Part shown: positions 55,701-64,000 of the stretch, piece by piece
Layout of the letters: each line of letters opens with the position of its first letter
How positions within the stretch are numbered: the first letter of the stretch is position 1
Origin: Humulus lupulus
Lineage: Eukaryota; Streptophyta; Magnoliopsida; Rosales; Cannabaceae
Direction of reading: 5' to 3'
DNA: 64,000 nucleotides
NCBI RefSeq assembly: GCF_963169125.1
Contig: NC_084796.1
Location: forward strand, 219,380,448-219,444,447
Notes under the pieces: model-generated
The model's database searches: none
What the model was told of the DNA's origin: nothing
Seen by the model: the letters and a program-made list of their open reading frames with translations, nothing else
Position numbers and translations under genes: made by a program

Positions 55701-56795
55701 TTAATCATTAAATATACAAAATAATGCTTAAAAATAAAATTCATACAATAACAATCATAGAAAGTAAACTTTTTACCCTTTGTTGTTCTTGCTTATGGTT
55801 TGGATCTTTCTACTAGCTTTGGCTCCTTCAAAACCCTTTCAAAACCTTATCCAACTCATCCCAAACAACATAGATAGTTAGCTATTAAAATACCTATGGT
55901 TAAAAACTTTACAAAGTCAAGTTTTTTGAAACTTTACCTTAGAGAAACCCTTCCTAGACCAAAGCTTAATGCTTCCAAGCCTTCTTATTGTTCTTGAGGT
56001 TGAAGATGGAGATAAAACTTGAGAGAGAGTTTTCAAAAAAGATGAGAGTGAAAGTGAGAGAGCGGTCGATTGGGGAGGGTTAGAAGAGTATATCAACTAA
56101 AAAAAACTCCTACCATCCACTTGATGCCTTAACCCTTATAATTAAATTGGGATTAAACTAAAAAAGAAAAAATTTGGTCAACCCAATTAACTCCTTCACA
56201 TAGCCAGCAACCACTTTTTTTTTTTTATTTAAGTGATCATATATATATTTTATATATAAAGGTTAATATACATTTCCTAAGAAGAAAAATCCAATTTGAC
56301 TTCCTATAACATTTTTCACTCTTATTAAGTTTTAAAAACAAAACTTAACACATAATAATTAAATTAAATTTCTCTCACATTTAATTAAATTAATCACACA
56401 ATAAATTTTAACCTATGGTCCATTCATGGAATAAAATTCTCCAATTCGATAAAATTAAGCATTTAACACAAAATTCCCTAACACTTCCATTTCCCTTAGG
56501 TTTATTCTTTTTTGACCAAACTTTAATTTTTATGAATGTATTTTATGTCCAAAATATATTTGCCATTGTTTTTCATTTTATTTTCCGAGATTTTGATCCG
56601 ATCAGGATTTTTGTGTCAGTCCAAGACCGAAAGTCTTATCTTGAATTTTAAACATAAAATTCATAATTTGGCTAGCAATAACTCATGGAAATAAATTCCA
56701 AACAAGTATAATATTATTTAAAATAATATTCTTAACTCTGGGAAAACAAACCTGACCCGAGTCATTTCAAGGTACCGGAAACGCAGGATGTTACA
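52800..56795 (-). mobile_element. 3' LTR (4.0 kb) of a reverse-strand chromovirus
   Basis: Plus-strand borders TGTAACAACCCAG and GCAGGATGTTACA. The pol end of a gypsy element adjoins the right border on the minus strand, which fixes it as a 3' LTR. It holds internal direct repeats: CCCTGCACTCAGAAAA at 53313 and 53384, and GGGTAAC...GTTACCTAGGGC at 53560 and 53618. The stretch 54240-56400 is AT-rich with no gene. The length is large but within the range of Tekay-type LTRs. I saw no obvious foreign insertion in it. Confidence 0.75.
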
Positions 56796-56806
56796 ATACT
56801 TACAAT

Positions 56807-57990
56807 TTATAGAGGTTTCGTCCTAGAAACATAAAATAAATGAGGATACAGCTCCCTCATCTTGTCTTTTGTTTCCCAGGTTGCCTCTTCAATTCCATGG
56901 TTGCACCACTACACCTTTACCAATGGTATCGTCTTGTTTCTCAACATTTTTTCCTTTCGGTCTAGAATCATCACCGGCTTCTCCTCATAGATGAGTTGAG
57001 GATCAATACTCAGCTGCTCATAGTTGAGTACATGCGAGGGATCACACATGTATTTTCTAAACAAGGATACATGAAACACGCCATGCACCTTAGACAGGGA
57101 GGGCGGAAGATCTAAACGATAAGCTACTTCCCCGATCCTCTCTATGATTTCGAAAGGTGCAACGAACCTTGGGATAAGCTTTCCTTTCTTCCCGAACCGC
57201 ATTTCCCCTCGTAGTGGAGCTACCTTTAAGATCACATTATCGCCAACCTCAAACACCAAGGGTCTCTTGCGTCAGTCGGCATATTTGCGTTGTCGATCAA
57301 CCAATGTTTGCAAGCGTTGCCTTATCTATCGGATGTCCTCGGTAATCTGATTAACCTCATCTGATCCAAGAAACTTTCTATCATAGGTCTCGTGCTAATG
57401 AATCGGTGATTGACATTTCCTTCCGTACAAAGCCTCTTACGGAGCCATCTTGATGGAATCATGATAGCTATTATTGTAAGCGAACTCTATCAGTGGAAGC
57501 TTCTCATTCCATGACCCTTGAAAGTTGAGATATGCAGGCTCTTAGCATATCTTCCAGGGTCTGAATTGTTCATTCTCTTTGACCATCTGTTTGCGGGTGG
57601 AATGAAGTGCTGAACTTCATTTTAGTACCCAACCTCATTTGGATTCTATTCTAGAATGTTGAGGTACAACGTTCATCGCGATCTGATACGATGGAGTTGG
57701 GTACACCATGTAGTCTCATGATTTCTACAATGTAAATATTTGTTAACTTATGTGCGCCATAAGTTACCTTGACTGGCAAGAAATGAGCAGACTTAGTCAG
57801 CCTATCTACGATAACCCAAATGGCATCGTGCCCCTTGGGAGTGGTTGGTAGACCTGTGACAAAGTCCATAGTGACCATCTCCCATTTCCATTCCGGAATT
57901 TCTAAGGGCTGTAAGAATCTGGCTGGCGGTTGATGCTCAACCTTTGTCTGCTAACAAGTCAAGCAGTGTGACACATATATAGTCGTCTCC
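56807..57990 (-). pseudogene. pol (IN part): integrase and chromodomain tail of the reverse-strand chromovirus
   Basis: On the minus strand: TMDFVTGLPTTPKGHDAIWV (first Asp), IVDRLTKSAHFLPVK, SIVSDRDERCTSTF (second Asp), QTDGQRE then a stop, so the catalytic Glu codon is present but the frame breaks right after. Frameshifts follow. The C-terminal part 57259-56909 is open: FEVGDNVILKVAPLRG, LIPRFVAPFEIIERIGEVAY, GVFHVSLFRKYMCDPSHVL, then the tail ends with KMRELYPHLF close to the LTR. Confidence 0.85.
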
Positions 57991-58013
57991 TTTTTCACCC
58001 CAGGCCACCAAAA

Positions 58014-58870
58014 TTACTTCTTCAAGTCTTGGTACATTTTCGTGGTACTCGGATGCATGGCATAAGGTGCATTATGTCCCTCGAAAAAGATCTGCTTCTT
58101 GATCTCGTCATCGTTCGAAACACATATTCGGCCCTTGAACCCCAATACTCCATCTTCGGAGATATGGAATCCTGGTCGCCCATCATTCCTCACTTCGTAC
58201 ATCAATCCTTGAACCCAAGGATCGACTAACTGCCCGCCTTTTATAGCTTCCATAATGGTAGACTCGATAGAGAGGTTAGCCAATTGACTGACTACTATCT
58301 CTAAATCCAAGGTAGCAAGGTCGACTCGTAACTGCAGCAAAATCTCTTTCACTATCATCACATAAGCACTTGGTTGTCGATTCAATGCATCTGTCACCAT
58401 GTTTGCTATTCCCGGGTGGTACAGAATGTCGCACTCATAGTCGTTGACCAACTCCAACCATCGACGTTGTCTCATATTCAATTCCTTCTGAGTGAAGAAA
58501 TACTTCAAACTTTTGTGATCAGTGTAGATGTCGCAGTGTATCCCATAAAGGTAGTGCCTCCAAATTTTCAATGCAAAAACCAGTGATGCCAGCTCCAGAT
58601 CATGAGTGGGATAGTTCTTCTCGTAATTCTTTAGATATCGAGAAGCATAAGAAATTATTTTTTCGTGCTGCATCAGCACTGCTCCTAACCCTTGGCCTGA
58701 GGCATCGCTATAAATAGTATATCTCTCTGTACCATTAGGGATTGTTAGCACTGGGGCAGTCCTCAATCTTGTTTTCAGCTCCTGAAAACTCTTCTCACAC
58801 TTATTAGTCCATTCATACTTGATGTTTTTGCGGTTGAGGGAAATTATTGGTGCGGCTATTTTGCAAAATT
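58014..58870 (-). pseudogene. pol (RT-RH part): reverse transcriptase end, RNase H and integrase zinc region of the same chromovirus
   Basis: An open frame of about 285 codons: [18 protein letters not shown] (end of reverse transcriptase), RNase H with [31 protein letters not shown] and [11 protein letters not shown], the DALNR tail, and the start of the integrase zinc finger ([17 protein letters not shown]). The start is lost because another LTR retrotransposon is inserted at 58871; its LTR supplies the first few codons of the open frame. The remainder of pol is outside the window. Confidence 0.88.
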
Positions 58871-60799
58871 TGTAATGACCCAACTAATTCTAAGACTTTG
58901 GACCATTAATACTACTATACATAGACACCACTTTCACGAAAACATACATAAGAAACATTTACAAACTATATAAAAAAAACTCTAAGTAAATGTTGAAATA
59001 CATAAATTCAGTGTATGGGATCCCATTGTTTGAAAAATAAAATATAACTTTAACTTAATTAAAAAAATTTACTAAACCAAGTGTGGAAAAATACATAGAA
59101 ACGTAATTAAAAAGATTGAAAACAACGTCGTCCTCGAATCGTTCACGTAATCCACCGAATCCATTCTTCCTTAATACACAACCCCAAGCTGCCATGAATC
59201 CTTCCGCCACCATAACTATTTTCCTGCATACATAAAAATAAAGGAATGAGCCTAATTCCTAGCAAAGAAAATTTACTAAAAACATAAAACATACACATAA
59301 GCTATATCATAAACATATACTATAACATATGTCATATACTACTACAATGGCCTTTATACTACTTGGGGCTTGTAAACTAAACAAGTCATTTGCCCAATAG
59401 ATTGGTGGGGCTTGCTAGCTAAGCAAGTCATATGCGCATAATTTATTGGGGCTTGTTAGCTATACAAGTCATATGCCCAAGGCTATAAACATACTATAAA
59501 TAATGTAACATAACATAACATAAAATAGCATAACATATCATATAAACATGTAAATTCTATCCTATTTTCCTTACCAATATCGGGATATGAGAACAAGGAT
59601 GGGATTTGGAACACTCCTAAAAACCAACAATGAGAAGGTGAGTATTTCTAAAAGAAGGAGATGAAAAAGAAATGAATCTAAACCACTGAGAGGAAGAGCT
59701 TACCGAAAGGAAACCTTAAGTTCAAAGAACTTAAATACCTAACCAAGAGTGTAAAATAGCGAGCTAGGATTTGAGTAAAGTAAACTAATGGAAACTAAAG
59801 AGTCATACAGGAATGAACATAAGATTAGGACTACCTTTGAATGTATTAGAACCGAACTATACCTCGATATAGAAAAACACACTATTTATCTTACTTCCCA
59901 AGTGTTTAATAAGCTTAAGATGATAAAGCTTATACCCCAACCCAAGTTTTTATCACTCTATAGCAAACCTAGCAGCTTGAAGGCTCTAAACACAGCTTGA
60001 AGAATGAGAGAAGTGTCTGGGTACTAGGTCCTATTTATAGAGTTCAAGGAGTGAAGACATCTTCTTTTAGCTTGAATAAAAATAATGAATATTACTTGAA
60101 AAACATTTGAATATTCATTCTGCAAAGGCTTAAGTCTTGGTCAAAAGATTCAGAGGCTTGCTAAGTGGTTAAGGAATAAAATGAGCTCGGTTTCAAAAAT
60201 ATGTGAAAAACTTGCCCTAGGGTCGATATATCGCCCATTGCAGGCGATATATCACCTGGGCTTATGCCCCGGGTGTTTGTCGATGAGTTTGTGCGAAGTT
60301 CACATGTTTTTGTATTCCCCGTGTGGCGATATATCACCCCTATAGCTGCGATATATCGGCATACACTGAAATATTATACACGTAATTGCACTTTTTCAGC
60401 TTAATTTGAATTGGGTAAACAGCTTTGACTGTGTCCTGTAACATTTTTAAAGCTGCTGACAGGTTCTAGGGTTTTCAAATATATCTTTTATAAAACTATT
60501 CATAAAAAATTCCTTAATTTCTAAATAAACATGCACACGACAAGTGTCATGATCTTATTAGTTCTAACTAAACCTTATAGTATAATAAATAACATCTTTA
60601 TAATCAGCTATATTAATCAAACCTTATGTTATAATTAATATTCTTAAACTATAGGTTAAACTTATAAAATCTATAAGTGTTGCTATGAGTGTTCAACTAA
60701 GTCCCGGCTTGAACCAAAACCCACAGTAACAAACATACTATAACTACTACTAGATATTACTCTATCTAACTAGCTAAGTAAAGTTCTGGGACTCTACAA
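58871..60799 (-). mobile_element. 3' LTR of another reverse-strand chromovirus of the central family
   Basis: Plus-strand borders TGTAATGACCCAAC and GGGACTCTACA. Homologous to 5639-7600 and to the LTRs at 16469 and 46052. The polypurine tract ATTAGGGGTGAAT (minus strand) adjoins at 60800-60812. A minus-strand TATA box (CTATAAATAGG) lies at about 60031-60041. A segment at 60216-60366 with four CGATATATC words is absent from the other family LTRs. Confidence 0.87.
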
Positions 60800-60835
60800 T
60801 TCACCCCTAATAAAAAGAATTTCGTCCTCAAAATT

Positions 60836-62006
60836 TACTTACCAAAAAATTTCGGATACCGAGCTTGCATGTCCTCCTCCAACTCCCACGTCGCCTCTCG
60901 TTTAGAACTATAGATTTATAGGACTTTGACTATTGGAATACTTTTGGATCGTAATTGCTTCATCCCTCTATCTAGGATGCTAACCGGTCGTTCCTCATAA
61001 CTCAAGTCTTTCTGGAGTGCTATCATATCGTACTTGAGGACGTGAGATGAGTCTGACACATACTTACGCAACATGGAGATGTGGAACACATTGTGGCTAT
61101 CTGCTAGAGCTGGTGGTATGGCTAATCTATATGCAACTGCTCCCACTTTGTCAAATATCTCAAAAGGACCTATAAAACGAGGACTAAGCTTGCATTTCTT
61201 CCCAGTCCGCTTCACACCTTTCGTAGGAGATATCTTAAGGAAGACTTGATCTTCGACTTTGAATTCCACATCACGCTGCTTAGCATCCGCATAGCTTTTC
61301 TGACAGCTTTGAGTAGCGAGCATACGCTTTCTAATTAGCGCTACTGCTTCCTGAGCTTTTCGAACTGCTTCGGGGCCAAGAAGCTGCCTTTCTCCTATCT
61401 CGTCCTAGTGTAACGGTGATCGACACCTTCTTCCATAAAGCAAGTCATAAGGTGCCATCCCGATCATTGACCGGTAGCTATTGTTGTAGGAAAATTCGAT
61501 CAGTGGTAAGTACTTATTCCATGATCCTTCGAAATAAAGTACACAAGCGCACAACATATCTTCTAAAATCTGTGTGGTTCGCTTGGACTGACCATCTATC
61601 TGGGGATGAAAAGTTGTACTAAGACTTAATTTAGTACCCATGACTTGCTGTAAACTTCCCCAAAATCTTGATGTAAACACCGATCCTCTATCGGATACTA
61701 TTGTCTTAGGGATTCATGCAACCGTACTATCTCTTGGACATAAATGTCTGCATATTGATCCATTGTGTATGAAGTCTTAACAGGCAAGAAATGACCAGAC
61801 TTGGTTAGTCTATCTATTACTACCCAAGCCAAATCATGCTGCTTATTCGTTCGTGGCAAACCCATCACGAAATCCATGGCTATATCATCCCATTTCCATT
61901 CTGGAATGCTAAGCGGTTGCAATAAGCCTGCAGGCCGCTGATGTTCTACTTTCACTTGCTGGCATACTAAACATTTAGACACATACTCCGCTATATCCTT
62001 CTTCAT
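60836..62006 (-). pseudogene. pol (IN part): integrase and chromodomain tail of the rightmost chromovirus
   Basis: Minus strand: zinc finger end KCLVCQQVKVEHQRP, core MDFVMGLPRT (first Asp) and DRLTKSGHFLPVK up to a frameshift near 61698. The next frame holds MFTSRFWG and QIDGQSKRTTQ, where the catalytic Glu position is Lys (AAG at 61584-61582). The C-terminal part 61323-60916 is open: FKVEDQVFLKISPTKG, LSPRFIGPFEIFDKVGAVAY, VFHISMLRKYVSDSSH; the tail REATWELEEDM and YPKFFGK ends at TAA 60838-60836. The enzyme would be dead even without the frame breaks. Confidence 0.88.
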
Positions 62007-63065
62007 TTATTGCCACCAATATATTGCTTTGATGTTGTGAGTCATCGTTGTTGACCCTGGGTGAACTGAGTATGGGGTAGTGTGCGCTTCTTCTAAAATC
62101 GCAATCTTAATCCTTTGATCATTATATCTCAATAACCCTTGACCTGTTATTGAGAAATCAGTGGCCTTCCCATTTCTAACTACATCCATATTTGCTACTA
62201 ATGTGTCATCATGTCCTTGCCCAATCTGTATATCTTCTAACAGACTTGACTGGATTGACAAGTTAGCCAGCTTACCGACGACTTCTTCTATTCCGGCACT
62301 GATCAGCTCCTACTGTAGCAACCTTTCTATTCCGGCTAATGCTGCTATACTTCCATAACTCTTCCTACTTAGCGCATCAGTAACTACATTTTCCTTTCCC
62401 GGGTGGTATAGGATTTCACAGTCATAATCCTTTACTAGCTCTAACCACCTGCGCTGCCTCATGTTGAGCTCCTTCTGAGTGAAGAAGTACTTTAAGCTTT
62501 TGTGGTCCGTATAAATCTCACACCGTTCTCCATAAAGATAATGGTGGCATATTTTTAATGCAAATACCACTGCTGCCAACTCCATATCGTGAGTCGGATA
62601 GCATTTCTCATACTCCTTCAGCTACCTTGAGGCGTAGGCTATCACCTTGTCATTCTACATCAGCACGCACCCTAATCCTTGCTTCGACGCATCATAGTAG
62701 ACTATAAACTTGTTGTTGGGTGTTGGTACACAGAGTACTGGTGCTGAGCACAACTTATCCTTAAGAAATTGGAAGCTTTCTTCACACTTAGTGGTCTAGT
62801 TGAACCTCTGCTGCTTCCGGGTCAGGTTGGTGAGCGGAGTGGCTATTTTAGAAAAGCCCTCTACAAACCTTCGATAATAACTTGCTAATCCTAGAAAGCT
62901 TCTTACCAATAATGCGTTCTTTGGTCTTGGCTAATCCTTTACAACCTTTACCTTAGATGGGTCTACTACAACTCCGTCCTTGGATATAATGCACCCGAGG
63001 AATTCTACTTGCAAAAGCCACAACTCGCATTTCTTGAACTTGGGGTAGAGTTGATGCTCCTTTAG
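62007..63065 (-). pseudogene. pol (RH part): RNase H and connection region of the rightmost chromovirus
   Basis: [60 protein letters not shown] and [10 protein letters not shown] follow in order, broken by several single stops (for example after CVLM, after YASR and after ERLLQ). 62261-62007 encodes the start of the integrase zinc finger (AHTTPYSVHPGSTTMTHN). Upstream (62600-63065) the reverse transcriptase thumb, SFLGLASYYRRFVEGFSKIA and related words, is readable with stops. Confidence 0.85.
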
Positions 63066-63518
63066 TCACAACAAAACCAACCTTAAATGCTCCTCGGGCT
63101 CGTTTGCATCCTTTGAGTACACCAAGATATCGTCGATGAACACTACGATGAATTTATACAAGTAGTCCTTGAAGACCCTATTCATTAAATCCATAAACGC
63201 GGCTGGAGCGTTGGTAAGACCGAAAGACATAACTAAAAACTCGTAATGCCCATAACGAGTTCTAAAGGCTGTCTTGGGAATATCCTCTCCCCGCACCTTG
63301 AGGTAATGATACCCGGACCATAAATCGATCTTTGGGAACACGGTCACTCCTCGGAGTTGATCAAACAAGTCGTCAATCCGGTGTAGCGGGTACTTATTCT
63401 TAATCATCACCTTATTCAGCTCGCGGTAATCTATGCACATCCGCATGCTTCCATCCTTTTTCTTCACAAATAGGACCAGTGCTCCCCATGGTGAGTGGCT
63501 TGGTCTAATAAAACCCAA
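63066..63518 (-). pseudogene. pol (RT part): reverse transcriptase of the rightmost chromovirus
   Basis: Open for 150 codons: [75 protein letters not shown] and the catalytic FIDD in [13 protein letters not shown]. It ends at a stop after LRLVLL. The key Asp residues are kept. Confidence 0.92.
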
Positions 63519-63530
63519 GTCTAGGAGTTC

Positions 63531-64000
63531 TTATAGCTGAGTCTTTAACTCCTTGAGTTCGGTAGGTGCCATTCGGTATGGTGCATTGGAGATAGGCTCA
63601 GTGCCCGGTACTAATTCGATTTTGAAGTCAATTTCCCGAGTCGGCGGCAACCCTGGTAAGTCGTTAGGAAATACCTCTGGAAATTCCTTTACAAAGTGAA
63701 CGTCTCCAACCTTTAGTGGTGTTAACTTTAGCACATCTGTGATGCTAACTAAGAATGCTTGATATGTTTTTTCTATCATCCTTTGAGCTTTGAGAGATGA
63801 TATTAGCGGTGTGCGTAGTCCTGAAACCTGTCCCATGAAGCACAGTCTCTGGCCGTCAGGAGTCTCGAACGTCAATTTCTTGCGTTTGCAGTCGATGGTT
63901 GCGCCATGTCTTGCTAGCCAGTGCATTCCTAGTATCACGTCGAAGTCTTTGATCTCTAGTTTTATCAGGTCTCCTTCTAATTCTACATCCTCAATCTTGA
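63531..64000 (-). pseudogene. pol (PR part): protease C-terminal part and reverse transcriptase start of the rightmost chromovirus
   Basis: MILGMHWLARHGATIDCKRK is the protease C-terminal motif. FPEVFPNDLPGLPPTREIDF and EPISNAPYRMAPTELKELK lead into the reverse transcriptase. A stop at about 63531 separates it from the next frame. The protease active site lies just beyond the window end. Confidence 0.88.

Noticed and set aside
55195..56651. Short hydrophobic reading frames in the 4-kb LTR
   Set aside because: AT-rich LTR DNA; frames are short and unconserved in appearance.

Overview
The window is nuclear DNA from a flowering plant, most likely a eudicot. It is almost entirely transposable elements inserted into one another. 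I see no intact host gene, tRNA, rRNA or CRISPR array. The plant assignment rests on Ty3/gypsy and Ty1/copia LTR retrotransposons with plant-type primer binding sites, CACTA transposon ends (CACTACAAGAAA), AT-rich non-coding DNA with GT-AG introns, and a captured fragment of the plant DNA polymerase epsilon gene. The species cannot be named from this.

Left part (1-13 kb). A CACTA transposon (right end 5548, left end outside the window) carries broken exons of DNA polymerase epsilon and part of an inverted duplicate of them. It sits in the leader of a reverse-strand gypsy element whose 5' LTR is 5639-7600. That gypsy element sits in a second CACTA element of the same family (right end 8218), which in turn interrupts the 3' end of an old TAT-type gypsy element (8219-10477) that has an antisense gene. 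A deleted chromovirus (about 10478-12299) follows.

Central nest (13-52.5 kb). Target-site duplications and LTR matches support this order of insertion: an Athila-like reverse-strand element (LTR-like blocks 13097-15174 and about 50972-52527) > a solo gypsy LTR (15642-16468 plus 48082-49679) > a chromovirus of the Tekay/Del type (16469-48081) > a solo copia-like LTR in its gag gene (26660-26676 plus 41480-42602) > a young TAT-lineage gypsy element of 14.8 kb (26677-41474). A reverse-strand copia element (17729-24492) is inserted separately in the 5' LTR of the chromovirus. LTR divergence by eye falls with depth: about 5% for the chromovirus, about 2% for the copia element and about 0.8% for the TAT element.

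The TAT element is the best preserved and most interesting part. Its sense strand carries gag, protease, reverse transcriptase, two RNase H domains and integrase in one frame, broken by two TGA codons. Its antisense strand carries a separate gene of about 1,120 codons with its own TATA box, several introns, a start codon apparently created by splicing, a gypsy-type plant transposon domain, a glutamine-rich tract and a long coiled coil. A 70-bp tandem array lies between the two coding units.

Right part (52.5-64 kb). A gag fragment is followed by a reverse-strand chromovirus with a 4-kb LTR (52800-56795). Its pol gene is interrupted at 58870 by another reverse-strand member of the central chromovirus family (3' LTR 58871-60799, pol running off the window end).
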